Positions 27,366 to 38,562 of a stretch of DNA of 64,000 bases are shown here, in pieces. The notes under the pieces are model-generated. The model saw nothing but the letters and a program-made list of their open reading frames with translations, did not search any database and was not told the origin of the DNA. Numbering within the stretch: the first letter of the stretch is position 1; the number at the start of each line of letters is the position of its first letter. Origin of the DNA: Treponema sp. Marseille-Q4130 (GTDB lineage: Bacteria; Spirochaetota; Spirochaetia; Treponematales; Treponemataceae); contig NZ_JACSET010000001.1 in the NCBI RefSeq assembly GCF_014334325.1, forward strand, positions 304,910 through 368,909, read 5' to 3'. The translations under genes were made by a program, and so were the position numbers.

Positions 27366-28238
27366 TTAATGAGAAGCCGCTACCGTTTTGAGTCCCTTTC
27401 GAAGCGCGAAAGCGATAAGGCAGGTTGCAAGAATCATCACGCACGAAAGCGAATTGATGACGGGAGAGACGCCGAAGCGTATCATCGAATAGACGTACAG
27501 CGGCAGCGTCGTCGAGCCCGGTCCCGACACGAAAAAGGTGATCACGAAGTCTTCGAGCGACATCGTGATCGCGATGAGAAAGCCCGACAGGATGCCCGGC
27601 AAAAGAGAAGGCACGACGACTTTGACGAGCGTCTGAAATTCCGTCGCGCCCAAATCGTGCGCCGCTTCGATGATCGAAAAATCGAATTCGTCGAGCCGTG
27701 CCTTTACCATGAGATAGACGAAGGGCAGACAAAATGTCGTATGCGCCGCAAATATCGTAAAAAGTCCGAGCGGTATGTGCACGCGGCTGAAAAATATGAG
27801 CGTTGAAACTCCGACAATCACTTCGGGTAAGATCATCGGAAGGTATGTAACGCTTTCGATGAGCTTCCGCCCGCGAAACTTATACCAGCTGCAGCCGATC
27901 GCCGCAAGAGAAGCGAGCAGCGTCGAAACGGCGGCCGACGTAAGGGCGACGATGAGACTGTTTAAAAGCGCTTCCCACAGAGGGCGGGAATCGAAGATGA
28001 GCGCTTTGTACCACATAAGCGAAAAATTCGTAAACTCGGCGCCCTTGCTGCCGTTGAACGAATAGGCGATGATAACAACGAGGGGCAAAAACAAAAAGAC
28101 GAGCGTGAGCGCAAGCATTATATTTGAGAAGGAAAATATTGCGGCGCGATGCTTCCACGATTTTTTTGCATGCCGCGCGGGTTCGGACTGCCGCCGTTTT
28201 TTTACCGCAGGAAATAAAAAGAAAAATATATTCGTCAT
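27366..28238 (-). CDS. potC: Polyamine ABC transporter permease PotC
   Basis: A 290-residue inner-membrane permease with about six membrane segments. The EAA loop is IIEAAHDLGATEFQTLVKVVVPSLLPGILSG. It opens with an unusually basic stretch (KKRRQSEPARHAKKSWKHR) before the first helix. Its start overlaps the potB stop by 4 nt, indicating translational coupling. Confidence 0.93.
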   Translation of the reverse strand: MTNIFFFLFPAVKKRRQSEPARHAKKSWKHRAAIFSFSNIMLALTLVFLFLPLVVIIAYSFNGSKGAEFTNFSLMWYKALIFDSRPLWEALLNSLIVALTSAAVSTLLASLAAIGCSWYKFRGRKLIESVTYLPMILPEVIVGVSTLIFFSRVHIPLGLFTIFAAHTTFCLPFVYLMVKARLDEFDFSIIEAAHDLGATEFQTLVKVVVPSLLPGILSGFLIAITMSLEDFVITFFVSGPGSTTLPLYVYSMIRFGVSPVINSLSCVMILATCLIAFALRKGLKTVAASH

Positions 28239-29178
28239 TTCAGTATCCCTCCGGTAAAGCCGGATGCATTTCCGTTTGTCGAATAGACCTCATCTTTTAC
28301 ATTCGAGGATTTGAGTTTGGCGTCGCGCCGGTTCGAAAAACTCATCCAAAAGATGCCCGCGATGCTGATAAGCGTTATGATCATGGAAAAAGCGGCGGAC
28401 AGCGGCCAGTTGCGCATTTTTTGCACTTGATCGACGATGACGTTTCCGAGCATATACGAATCTTTGCCGCCGACCAAAAGAGGCACTGCATAGGCGCCGA
28501 AAATCGGGATGAACGTAAAGATGACGGCCGTGACGATGCCGCTTCTGATTCCGGGAATGAGCACTTTTATCATTGCCTGCATTTTATTCGCGCCCAAATC
28601 GCGCGCCGCTTCGAGCAGTGAAAAATCGAAGCGGTCGACTGCGGTGAAAATCGGCAATATGGCGAACGGCAAATACATGTACACGGAAACGAGGATGACC
28701 GCATTTTGATTGTACAAAAATTGTATGTAATCTTTTATGATGCCGAGCGATATGAGAATTTGATTTAAGATGCCGTCGTTGTTGAGGATCGACATCCACG
28801 CGAAAACGCGGATGAGCGAATTCGTCCAAAACGGAATGATTATTAAAAAAAGCAAAAGCGTTTGATGCCGGCTTCTCGCCATTGCGTATCCGCACGGGAG
28901 CGAAACAAGCACGGTGAGGGCAGTCGAAACGATCGTGATCTTGAGCGTCCGCAGCACGAGTATGCCGTAATTCGGGTTGAACATCTGACGGTATGCGTTG
29001 AGCGAAAACCGCCCTTCGACGCCGCCGTACAATCCCTTTTTCAAAAAACTGTAGATGAAGATGATGACCAGCGGCGCGATAAAAAAAATAAAAAGCCAAA
29101 CGCCCATCGGCCACGCGTATGCCGTACCCTGATTGATCGTATCGTCTTTTGCCGCGGGAGGCTTCGTATCCGTCGTTT

Positions 29179-29182
<4 letters not shown>
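28235..29182 (-). CDS. potB: Polyamine ABC transporter permease PotB
   Basis: A 315-residue permease. The start at 29182 (MKTTDTKPPA) overlaps the potA stop in an ATGA quartet; a longer frame to 29248 would run into potA. The EAA loop is LLEAARDLGANKMQAMIKVLIPGIRSG. With PotC it forms the membrane channel of the polyamine importer. Confidence 0.93.
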
Positions 29183-30381
<1,199 letters not shown>

Positions 30382-30401
30382 CCTCGGTATAGTGTGATGG
30401 A

Positions 30402-30957
30402 AGAGCCGCGCTCAAAACGGCTCAAATGTAGGCACATTATATACAAAGGGAATGGGGTATGCAAGAGCGCGCAAATCCGAGCAATGCGGAGGATTTGCGC
30501 GCGTGTTGATAAAAGAAAAACGGCTCGGCCGTTTTTCGCCTTTCGACTTCATCGAGCGATTTCGAGCAGTGCGGAGAAATCGCGAGCGTCTCCTATAAAA
30601 GAAAAACGGCTTGGCCGTTTTTCGACTCTCGACTTATAAAGTAAATCCGAGCAGTGGTCGTTCGCGGTACATCCGTGTACCGCTCACTACCGCATTTTTA
30701 CTTTGTAAAAATGCGCGGTTGTTTTGCCAAGATACGATACGGCATCCGTGCCGTACATTGAATAAAACGAAGTTCCCCGCGCAGGAATTATGCGCGTCTC
30801 CTATCACAAAGTGCACCGTAAACGCCGCACTTTGTGTCCTCATAAGGAATTGCAATCGGCTTTCATACTTTTTATTGCATCCGAACGGATGAAGTATGAA
30901 AGCCTCCGCACGGATAAAAGAAAAACGCTACAGGCGTTTTTCGACTCCCGACTTATA
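30402..30957. repeat. Array of perfect hairpins in a 750-bp gene-free region
   Basis: No gene is seen between potA and the GC-rich repeat at 30997. Instead there is a chain of perfect palindromes: GCGCGCAAATCC/GGATTTGCGCGC (30467-30502); AAAAACGGC/GCCGTTTTT twice (near 30517 and 30603); CGATTTC/GAAATCG (near 30555); GCGGTACA/TGTACCGC (near 30665); CGCATTTTTAC/GTAAAAATGCG (30691-30715); CACAAAGTGC/GCACTTTGTG (near 30804); GGCTTTCATACTT/AAGTATGAAAGCC (near 30857); and AAAAACGC/GCGTTTTT (near 30920). Linkers such as GATAAAAGAAAAACG, GAGCARTGCGGA and GCGTCTCCTAT repeat between hairpins whose arms differ. Confidence 0.7.
30731..30785 (-). repeat. Dispersed repeat, inverted copy of the 251-338 module
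   Basis: Read on the minus strand it gives CCTGCGCGGGGAACTTCG, then CAATGTACGGCAC and GCCGTATCGT, in the same order as 251-338 but with a shorter spacer. The two copies are 30 kb apart and in opposite orientation. Confidence 0.65.
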
Positions 30958-30996
30958 GAGTAAATGGCAAATGAGCCGACACACTCAGATGCTGCA

Positions 30997-31093
30997 ATGC
31001 CGCCTACGCCCGGCCGGAGCGGTGCCGCAGGCAGCCACCGGAGCGAGCGTAAGCGAGCGAGGAGGCCGAGCGCGAGTGAGCCGCGGAGGGCGG
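30997..31093 (+). repeat. GC-rich dispersed repeat, copy 2
   Basis: It matches 17478-17572 in order and orientation (CGCCTACGCCCG, then GAGCGAGGA, GCCGAGCG, GAGCCGC, AGGGCGGG) with scattered differences. The minus-strand frame through it is a shadow of the repeat, not a gene. Confidence 0.6.
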
Positions 31094-31134
31094 GATCGCA
31101 CATAGGTGCCGTCCGTAATCATATATAATTCGTT

Positions 31135-32037
31135 TTATCGCCTTTCTTTCGGTCGAAAATCGAATTTCGTTTCGGCGAGGATGACGGCAAAAAAGATGAG
31201 AGTGCAGCCTGCGATCATGCGCGAAGTCAAACGCTCATGCAAAAGGACGGTACTGAACAGCACGCCGAACACCGACTCGAACGAAAGGAGGAGAGCTGCA
31301 AAAGACGAGCGCACGTATTTTAAGCCGACGTTCTGCAGCGCAAAGGAAATCATCGTGCTGAAAAGACCGAGATAGAGCATAGAAACGATAACGCGCGTAT
31401 TTTTTACGGCCGCGACAGGAAAGGCGCCGTCAAAAAGAAAGGCTGCGATCCACGAAAAGACGGCGGCAAAAAAGAACTGCAAAACGGTGAGCACGATCGG
31501 ATCGTAACGGATATTGCATTTGGCCGTATAGAGAATGTGCAGCGCGTAAAAAACGCCGCAGCCGAGCGTAAGGGCGTCGCCGAAATTGATCGAAAGGAGC
31601 GATGATTCGCTTTTTGAAAGCGCGAGCAAACCGATGCCCAAAAGCGAAATCGCGGCGGCGGCGAATACGTGTCCGCCCGGAAATTTTTTATAAAGCGGCC
31701 AGCCGAAAAGCGGCACGAGCATTACATACACCGTCGTGAGAAATGCGTTTTTTCCGGCGGTCGTATAATCGCAGCCGACCGTCTGCAGCGCGTAGGCAAA
31801 AAACAACAGGGCGCCGAGTATCGCCCCGCGCTTCCAATACGAAGCATTGAGCAATTTGAGAGAGCGCACAAAGATAAGGGCGAGGGCCGCCGCCGCAATC
31901 GAAAAACGGAAAGCGAGCATATAGATCGCTCCGATATAGTCGAGGCTGTCTTTTACGACGACGAACGCAAATCCCCAAATGCACGCTACAAGAAGCAGCC
32001 CTGCTCCCGCAAAAAACGATACGCGCTTTTCGTTCAT
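31135..32037 (-). CDS. DMT-superfamily (EamA) transporter
   Basis: A 300-residue protein with ten predicted membrane helices arranged as two EamA repeats. The first repeat starts LLLVACIWGFAFVVVKDSL; the second holds SFAALLLSFESVFGVLFSTVLLHERLT, the typical EamA C-terminal signature. Members export metabolites or amino acids. Its ATG overlaps the glgP stop by 4 nt, so it is translated together with glycogen phosphorylase. That coupling hints at a sugar-related or general overflow role, but the substrate is unknown. Confidence 0.85.
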   Translation of the reverse strand: MNEKRVSFFAGAGLLLVACIWGFAFVVVKDSLDYIGAIYMLAFRFSIAAAALALIFVRSLKLLNASYWKRGAILGALLFFAYALQTVGCDYTTAGKNAFLTTVYVMLVPLFGWPLYKKFPGGHVFAAAAISLLGIGLLALSKSESSLLSINFGDALTLGCGVFYALHILYTAKCNIRYDPIVLTVLQFFFAAVFSWIAAFLFDGAFPVAAVKNTRVIVSMLYLGLFSTMISFALQNVGLKYVRSSFAALLLSFESVFGVLFSTVLLHERLTSRMIAGCTLIFFAVILAETKFDFRPKERR

Positions 32038-34490
32038 ACGTCGGCAAGCGGCGTCACTTTTTTAAGGTGCCAAATATCGCGCACGTAGTCTTCGATCGTG
32101 CGGTCGGAAGAAAATTTACCGCTGTTCGCAATATTGATAAGCGCTTTCCGCGCCCACTCTTTCGTATTTTGATAAGCCGCTTCGACTTTTTCGTGAGCCC
32201 TGCAGTACGCATCGAAATCCGCGAGCACGTAAAACACGTCGGGGCGCTGACCTTCGACGCCGTAGACGAGCGAATCGTAGAGCTCTTTGAATTCCTGATG
32301 CGTCGGATCGTAGGTACCGTCGACGAGCTGCTGCACGACGCGGGAAAGCTCGGGGTTCCGTCCCAAGTATTCCTGCGGATTATAGCTGTGCTCGGTTTCC
32401 ATTTTAATAATTTCATCGGCGGAAAGTCCGAACACGAAGGCGTTTTCTTTTCCGGCTTCATTGATAATTTCGATATTCGCGCCGTCCATCGTACCGAGCG
32501 TGAGCGCACCGTTTACCATAAACTTCATATTGCTCGTACCCGACGCTTCAAAGCCCGCAGTCGATATCTGCTCGGAAACGTCGGCAGCCGGAAAGATTTT
32601 TTCCGCAACGCTGACGCGGTAGTTTTCGACGAACACGACGCGGATTTTTCCGTGCACGCGCCGGTCGTTGTTGACGCGGTCGGCGACAGTGTTGATCAGT
32701 TTGATGATCGTTTTCGCTCTGCGGTAGCCCGACGCGGCTTTCGCACCGAAGATAAAAGTCTGCGGCGGCGGGTTGAAATCGGGATCGTCGATGATGCGGT
32801 TATACAGATACATGATGTGCAGAACATTTAAAAGCTGACGCTTGTATTCGTGCAGGCGTTTTACCTGTATGTCGAAAATGCTGTCGGGGTCGAGGAATTC
32901 GTTTTGCGTATGCTTGAGATATTCGGCCAAGCGCTGTTTGTTCGATTTTTTGATCGCCGTAAGCTCCGCAAGAGAAGCTTCATCGCTTGAAAAACGCTCG
33001 AGGGCTTTGAGCTTCATCAAATCCTTTTCCCAGCCTCTTCCGATACGCGCCGTGATAAATTCCGCAAGAGAGGGATTCGCATTTAAAAGCCAGCGCCGCT
33101 GCGTGATGCCGTTCGTTTTATTGTTGAATTTTTCGGGATAGAGCTCGTACCACGATTTCAGTTCCCGCGTTTTTAATAATTCCGTGTGGAGTTCGGCAAC
33201 GCCGTTTACGCTGAAACACGAATGGATCGCAAGCCACGCCATAAAAACGTGTCCGTTGTTGATGATAGACAGTTTTTGCTGACGTTCGAAATCGTTCGGA
33301 TATTTTTCCCGAAGCGAAATGAGCAGCCGCCGGTTGATTTCTTCGACGATTTGATACACGCGCGGAAGCAGGCCTTGAAAAATTTCGATCGGCCACTTTT
33401 CGAGCGCTTCGGCGAGGATCGTGTGATTCGTATACGCAAACGTGTGCGTCACGACTTTCCACGCATCGTCCCAACCGACGTTATATTCGTCCATGAGGAT
33501 GCGCATCAGTTCGGGAATCGCTACGACAGGATGAGTATCGTTCAACTGGATGACGTGCAGTTCGGCGAATTTGCCGAAATCGGTTCCGAAGCGCGAAACG
33601 TAGGCGCGAACCAAATCCTGCAGGCTCGCCGACGAAAAAAAGTATTGCTGTTTGAGACGGAGCGCTTTTCCGCTCGGACCGCTGTCGTTCGGATAGAGCA
33701 CGCGGCTGATATTTTCGGCGCTGTTTTGTTTTTCGACCGCACGGTTGTACTGCATGTCGTTGAACAGCTGGAGGTCGAAACCGTTCGGAGAAGTCGCTTC
33801 CCACAATCTCAGCGTGTTCACCGTGTTCGTGTCGTAGCCGACGATCGGCGTGTCGTAAGGAGTGGCGGTCACTTCTTCCGCGTTTTGCAAAGAAAAGTGC
33901 ATGCGGCCGTCGGGTGTTCTATCGTACACTATCGTACCGCCGAAGCGGACGGTTACCGCCAAATCGCTTCGCTTTACTTCCCACGGATCGCGGTGCTTGA
34001 GCCAGCGGTCGGGGTATTCGACTTGCCAGCCGTTTTCGATCCGCTGTTCGAACATACCGTATTCGTAGCGGATGCCGTAACCGTGACCGGGATAATCGAG
34101 GGTTGCGAGGCTGTCGAGAAAACAGGCGGCGAGCCGTCCGAGACCTCCGTTTCCGAGACCCGCGTCCGGCTCTTTGTCTTCGATCATATCGTAATCGATG
34201 CTCATGTCTTTGAGCACTTCTTTTACCTGCTTTTCGATCCCCGCGTTGATGAGATTGTTGCCGAACGCGCGTCCCATCAAAAACTCTGCGGAAAAATAGT
34301 AAAGCTTTCGCACCGGATGCGCTTCATACGCTTCCCTCGTCGCCATCCAATTTTTAATAATCGGATCGAGCACGGATGCGGCGACCGCATCGAACAGATC
34401 GTGTTTCGTCGCCCGTGAAATATTTTTTCCGTAACGGTCGTGAAGCCGTTTTTCAAGATTACGTTTGAACTCTTCTGCACTGAATTGCAT
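32034..34490 (-). CDS. glgP: Glycogen/alpha-glucan phosphorylase
   Basis: An 818-residue PLP enzyme releasing glucose-1-phosphate from glycogen or maltodextrin. The PLP-Lys motif is EASGTSNMKFMVNGALTLGT. Other family blocks are GNGGLGRLAACFLDSLATLD in the N-terminal half and YPNDSGPSGKALRLKQQYFF. The length is typical. AAGGAG precedes the ATG. It lies 63 bp after glgX on the minus strand and overlaps the DMT transporter gene, giving an operon glgX-glgP-DMT for glycogen breakdown. Confidence 0.95.
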   Translation of the reverse strand: MQFSAEEFKRNLEKRLHDRYGKNISRATKHDLFDAVAASVLDPIIKNWMATREAYEAHPVRKLYYFSAEFLMGRAFGNNLINAGIEKQVKEVLKDMSIDYDMIEDKEPDAGLGNGGLGRLAACFLDSLATLDYPGHGYGIRYEYGMFEQRIENGWQVEYPDRWLKHRDPWEVKRSDLAVTVRFGGTIVYDRTPDGRMHFSLQNAEEVTATPYDTPIVGYDTNTVNTLRLWEATSPNGFDLQLFNDMQYNRAVEKQNSAENISRVLYPNDSGPSGKALRLKQQYFFSSASLQDLVRAYVSRFGTDFGKFAELHVIQLNDTHPVVAIPELMRILMDEYNVGWDDAWKVVTHTFAYTNHTILAEALEKWPIEIFQGLLPRVYQIVEEINRRLLISLREKYPNDFERQQKLSIINNGHVFMAWLAIHSCFSVNGVAELHTELLKTRELKSWYELYPEKFNNKTNGITQRRWLLNANPSLAEFITARIGRGWEKDLMKLKALERFSSDEASLAELTAIKKSNKQRLAEYLKHTQNEFLDPDSIFDIQVKRLHEYKRQLLNVLHIMYLYNRIIDDPDFNPPPQTFIFGAKAASGYRRAKTIIKLINTVADRVNNDRRVHGKIRVVFVENYRVSVAEKIFPAADVSEQISTAGFEASGTSNMKFMVNGALTLGTMDGANIEIINEAGKENAFVFGLSADEIIKMETEHSYNPQEYLGRNPELSRVVQQLVDGTYDPTHQEFKELYDSLVYGVEGQRPDVFYVLADFDAYCRAHEKVEAAYQNTKEWARKALINIANSGKFSSDRTIEDYVRDIWHLKKVTPLADV

Positions 34491-34553
34491 ACGCTCTGTC
34501 TCCTTGACAATATTTATCCGCGTTCGGGTACCGTTAAAAACCCGACCGATTTT

Positions 34554-36668
34554 TCAGAGGTTCCGTTTGCTTATCAACAGTACAAGACTGTCGGAAGGCA
34601 AAACATAGCGGTGCTGTTCGTTTAACAATTCTTCATCTCCTCGCATACGAACGGCGTCCTCTCCGTCGATCGACGTGTCGGCGATGCGGTACCACACATT
34701 TCCGCCCGCGGGAGAAGGCAGCGTGATCGTCAAATCGTAGATGTCGGTGTTTATCGCAAAGTAGATTTCGTTGACATCGATATCGTCGGCTAATTCATCG
34801 ACTTTGAATGCGAGAAAGCGGTTGAGCTTCGCCCAATCGGGATTTTTCCCGTTCGCATCGTACCAGGTGATCTCCGAGGAATCCGCAAAAAAGGTATTGC
34901 GCCGAAACAGCGAATACGCTTTGCGCAGTTCGATCAGCGTTTTCGTATACAGCAATATGTCACGGTTTTTATCGCAGCCGTGCCAGTCGATCCACGACGT
35001 TTCGTTGTCCTGACAATACGCGTTGTTGTTGCCCCGCTGCGTTCTCATCATCTCGTCGCCTGAAAGCAGCATCGGCGTTCCCTGCGAGAGAAACAGACAG
35101 GTAAGGAAATTTTTTATTTTCCGGCGGCGCACCGACACGATTTTCGGATTTGTCGAATCGCCTTCGAAACCGTTATTGTAGCTGAAATTGTCGTCGCTGC
35201 CGTCGCGGTTTCCTTCTCCGTTTTCTTCGTTGTGTTTTATGTTGTAGCTCACCAAATCGTACATCGTAAAACCGTCGTGCGACGTGATGTAATTGATGGA
35301 ATTCGTCGGAGAACGTCCGTTCGCTTTATACAAATCCGAACTGCCGGTCATCCTTGTCGCAGCTTCCGTCGCCAAGCGGTCATCCCCTCGAATAAAGCGC
35401 CGCATATCGTCGCGGAATTTCCCGTTCCACTCGCACCACCTGCCGCCGCCGAAAGAGCCGAGCTGATAGCCGCCGCCGGCATCCCACGGTTCGGCGATGA
35501 TCTTCGTTTCGGCAAGCAGCGGATCTTGTGCTATCGCATAGGGCAGCTGCCCCGAAGAGATGAGATGACCGAGTTCGGAACGGCTCAATATCGTCGCAAG
35601 GTCGAAACGGAATCCGTCGACGTGCATATCGACGACCCAGTGCCTTAAACTCGCAAGGATGAATTCGCTCACCGTCGGATGGTTCGCGTTGACCGTATTG
35701 CCGCAGCCCGAATAATCAGCGTAGTATTGTTTTTGATCCTGCGGCAACATATAGTACACACCGTTTTCGATTCCGCGAAACGAAAAAGTCGGACCGTTTT
35801 CATTGCCTTCAGCCGTGTGATTGTATACGACGTCGAGGATCACTTCGATCCCCGCGCGGTGCAATTCACGCACGAGCTCTTTGAACTCCCGCACCGCCCC
35901 TCCCGGAGAAGTGTCCGCGGCATACGACGTTTTCGGCGCAAAAAAACCGACCGTATTGTAGCCCCAATAATTTGTCAATAATTGTCCCGTGCGCGGGTTT
36001 ACGCGTTCGTTTTCCGCTTCGTCGAATTCGAATATCGGCATGAGTTCGACGGCCGTAATGCCGAGGTACGTGAGATACGGAATCTTTTCGATAAAGCCGC
36101 GATACGTACCGGGGTTTTGCACTCCGGATGTCGGAGAGTACGTAAATCCTTTGACGTGCGCTTCGTAGATGATCGTTTCGGAAAGCGCCCTCGCGAGCGG
36201 CTTGTCTCCCTGCCAATCGAAATCGGCATCATCGACAACGACGCATTTCGGAAAATCGGATAAATCGGAAAGGAGTCCGTTTTCGATGCCGGCCCGACCG
36301 TGTTCGCGCTGCGTGCGGTAGGAGCGGAACACGGAACCCTTCGTAAACGCTTTTGCACACGGATCGAAAAGGTATTTATTAAAATTGAATCGATCGCCTG
36401 CAGGAGGATTATACGGACCGTCAAGGCGATACAGATAGAGCGCTCCCGCTTTCAAATTTTTAACAAAGACGTGCCATACGTCGCCGGTTTTATTTATTTT
36501 CGGATCGAGTTCGATCATATCGCAAAAGGTTTTTGCATCAGGCGAATCGAAAAGATAGAGTACGACGCGCGTCGCATTTCTGCTGAACAGCGAAAAATTC
36601 ACGCCTCCGTCCGCGACGACGGCGCCGCATTGCATGGGCCTGCCTGCAAGCACACGAGAAGCATCCAT
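34554..36668 (-). CDS. glgX: Glycogen debranching enzyme, isoamylase/GlgX type
   Basis: 704 residues from the ATG at 36668; the open frame extends to 37034 but overlaps the opposite-strand era gene, so the longer start is unlikely. An N-terminal CBM48 domain is followed by a GH13 barrel: VILDVVYNHTAEG (region I), DGFRFDLATIL with the nucleophile Asp (II), KIIAEPWD with the acid Glu (III), and YITSHDGFT (IV). It cleaves alpha-1,6 branches so that GlgP can continue. TTGCTT-18-TAAAAT upstream would place the transcript start at the ATG. The intergenic region is shared with era, which is divergent. Confidence 0.93.
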   Translation of the reverse strand: MDASRVLAGRPMQCGAVVADGGVNFSLFSRNATRVVLYLFDSPDAKTFCDMIELDPKINKTGDVWHVFVKNLKAGALYLYRLDGPYNPPAGDRFNFNKYLFDPCAKAFTKGSVFRSYRTQREHGRAGIENGLLSDLSDFPKCVVVDDADFDWQGDKPLARALSETIIYEAHVKGFTYSPTSGVQNPGTYRGFIEKIPYLTYLGITAVELMPIFEFDEAENERVNPRTGQLLTNYWGYNTVGFFAPKTSYAADTSPGGAVREFKELVRELHRAGIEVILDVVYNHTAEGNENGPTFSFRGIENGVYYMLPQDQKQYYADYSGCGNTVNANHPTVSEFILASLRHWVVDMHVDGFRFDLATILSRSELGHLISSGQLPYAIAQDPLLAETKIIAEPWDAGGGYQLGSFGGGRWCEWNGKFRDDMRRFIRGDDRLATEAATRMTGSSDLYKANGRSPTNSINYITSHDGFTMYDLVSYNIKHNEENGEGNRDGSDDNFSYNNGFEGDSTNPKIVSVRRRKIKNFLTCLFLSQGTPMLLSGDEMMRTQRGNNNAYCQDNETSWIDWHGCDKNRDILLYTKTLIELRKAYSLFRRNTFFADSSEITWYDANGKNPDWAKLNRFLAFKVDELADDIDVNEIYFAINTDIYDLTITLPSPAGGNVWYRIADTSIDGEDAVRMRGDEELLNEQHRYVLPSDSLVLLISKRNL

Positions 36669-36811
36669 GGGCAATATTTTATCATAAGATAATAATAAAA
36701 AGCAACATTGCGCATTGCGCATCGGCACCGCGCGTGCATTGCGCGTAAGTACATCGGCTGCGTACATTGCCGGCGTGCAAGCGCCGAGTAGCCGCGCATA
36801 CGTCATATCGC

Positions 36812-36817
36812 TATACT
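36812..36817 (+). promoter_or_regulatory. -10 box of era
   Basis: TATACT lies 11 nt before the era ATG at 36829; no Shine-Dalgarno is visible and the -35 is weak. The transcript would have a leader of only about 5 nt. Confidence 0.4.
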
Positions 36818-36828
36818 GTGATGCATAC

Positions 36829-37746
36829 ATGAACACGGAACACACGGTACAAAGCGGCGGACGGAAAGCGGGCATCGTCGCGATCATCGGACGGCCTTCC
36901 GCCGGCAAATCGACCTTTCTCAATACGGCGTGCGGAGAGCTCGTGTCGATCGTATCGGAAATACCGCAGACAACGCGCGATGCGATCCGCGGCATCATCA
37001 ATACGTCTCTCGGCCAGCTCGTATGCATAGACACGCCGGGCTACCACGCGAGCGAAAAAAAACTCAATCTCAAATTGAAATCGATTGCAGCCGAACAGCT
37101 GAAAACCGCCGACGCGCTGCTCTACATCATCGACAGTACGAGAGCTGCGGGAGAAGAAGAAGCGCTCGTCGCCGAACTCGTCAAACCCTTTGCCGACCGC
37201 ACCGTCGTCGCAGTCAACAAGCGCGATGCGCCGAACGCAAAAACCGCCGATGCGATCGCCTTTATAAAAAACGCACTTCCCGAAATTCCCGAAAAGAGAG
37301 TCATCGCCGTATCGGCAAAAAACGACGAAAACATCGACGACGTACTGAAAGCGCTGTACGAACTCGCACCCGTCGCACCCGAATTGTATCCGAGGGAATA
37401 CTATACCGACCAGGACGTCGGCTTTCGCATTGCGGAAATCATACGCGGAGAAGCGATCAACCGCCTCGAAGAAGAAATACCGCACTGCCTCTATGTCGAT
37501 ATCATGGATATGGAAATGAAAGACGGCGGCAAACGGCTGTGGGTGAGAGCGAGCATCTGCGTCGAACGTGAAAGTCAAAAAGGCATCGTCATCGGCAAGG
37601 GCGGCGCGATGATAAAAGCGATCCGTACGGCATCGATCAACAGATTCCGCACCGTCTTCGATTACGCGGTCGATCTCGACCTGCAAGTGAAGGTCGATAA
37701 AAACTGGCGGCAAAAAGATGCGGTTTTGAAAAAATTAATAAAATAA
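36829..37746 (+). CDS. era: GTPase Era
   Basis: A 305-residue GTPase for 16S rRNA maturation and 30S assembly. The start at 36829 is chosen because the G1 motif IGRPSAGKST then sits about 20 residues in, as usual. Others are T in PQTTRD (G2), DTPG (G3) and NKRD (G4). The C-terminal KH domain carries VERESQKGIVIGKGGAMIKAI, the RNA-binding GxxG loop. The ending DAVLKKLIK is typical of Era. It is divergent from glgX. Confidence 0.95.
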   Translation: MNTEHTVQSGGRKAGIVAIIGRPSAGKSTFLNTACGELVSIVSEIPQTTRDAIRGIINTSLGQLVCIDTPGYHASEKKLNLKLKSIAAEQLKTADALLYIIDSTRAAGEEEALVAELVKPFADRTVVAVNKRDAPNAKTADAIAFIKNALPEIPEKRVIAVSAKNDENIDDVLKALYELAPVAPELYPREYYTDQDVGFRIAEIIRGEAINRLEEEIPHCLYVDIMDMEMKDGGKRLWVRASICVERESQKGIVIGKGGAMIKAIRTASINRFRTVFDYAVDLDLQVKVDKNWRQKDAVLKKLIK

Positions 37747-37841
37747 CCGTTCTGCCCGCACTTTTATTTATAATAACCGCAAAGCCCCCTTTCACTTTTT
37801 ATCCCCCGTCATAATGGCATAATAAATCGAAAAATTCGACA

Positions 37842-37984
37842 TTACTTTTTTTTAATACCTTTTATAAACTTATAAGGATTTCCTGTGAGCTTGCATTTGA
37901 TACCAATCCTTTCGTAAATCTAAAACAAAAAGCGGAAAATATGATAATAACGATTGAAATCAAAATTGTTAATCGTCGATACAT
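37842..37984 (-). pseudogene. Possible frameshifted small membrane peptide
   Basis: From an ATG at 37984 one frame reads MYRRLTILISIVIIIFSAFC, a hydrophobic signal-like segment. A neighbouring frame carries on with YERIGIKCKLTGNPYKFIKG, ending at 37842. Joining them needs one inserted base near 37920. Alone, the first frame stops at 37862 after 40 residues. In such AT-rich DNA this could be chance; it is reported because the next gene shows the same kind of break. The rest of 37747-38008 shows nothing else. Confidence 0.3.
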
Positions 37985-38008
37985 TATCGTTCAAAATCCT
38001 TCTGTCTG

Positions 38009-38475
38009 TTAATTATTCTTTTCCTTTTTCATTTTAATGATAAACGAATTTTTCGCCAGCCTTTTAACAAACACATAATCTTCAGAAAGCTCTTTTTCAA
38101 ATGGAATCTCAAACCGAATACCGTCATAAAAAGGCTCTCTCTCCAAATCATCAAAATACGTATAAAGAGGATATGCTGCCGCATACCTGTCTTTATCTAT
38201 AAAGAGTATTAAGACATCATAAATTTCATACCTTTCTTTATTTTAACAGAATCACAAAAAAAATTGATTTTATCTTTTTTATTTTTGCCTCCAATAAAAA
38301 CGATTTTTTCACATCTGTATCTATAAATATCCGTAAGTTTTTTTTCTTTTTCGATCCGTATCGTATGCAGTTTCGGATTTGCCGTCCCCAGATAAATAAA
38401 AATAAGATAAATCAAAACACAAACGAAAGATAACAAAGTTATTAAAATCAATAACAGAACGAATTTCTTTTTCAT
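38009..38475 (-). pseudogene. Frameshifted small membrane-anchored protein
   Basis: The start MKKKFVLLLILITLLSFVCV at 38475 follows AGGA and gives an N-terminal membrane segment; this frame ends at 38209 after 88 residues. A second frame overlapping its end reads ERYEIYDVLILFIDKDRYAA and then PLYTYFDDLEREPFYDGIRF, and continues to a stop at 38009. It has clear coding character and no start of its own. One missing base in the A-rich run near 38225-38235 would restore a protein of about 155 residues. Either it has decayed, or a homopolymer slip occurred in sequencing or in vivo. The family is not recognised. Confidence 0.6.
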
Positions 38476-38562
38476 TATCTTTTCCTGGCATAAAAATTCG
38501 CACCGATAAAAATATCGATCGATCTCAAATCGCACTCTCAGAACCAAGTTCTCCGATACGAA

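Noticed and set aside
30402-30957. CRISPR array or integron attC cluster
   Set aside because: Repeats are hairpins with different arms and irregular spacing; there are no constant direct repeats with unique spacers and no cas or integrase gene beside them.
33186-34418. Long plus-strand open frame (410 codons) opposite glgP
   Set aside because: Shadow of the strongly coding glgP; no ribosome-binding site or recognisable motif.
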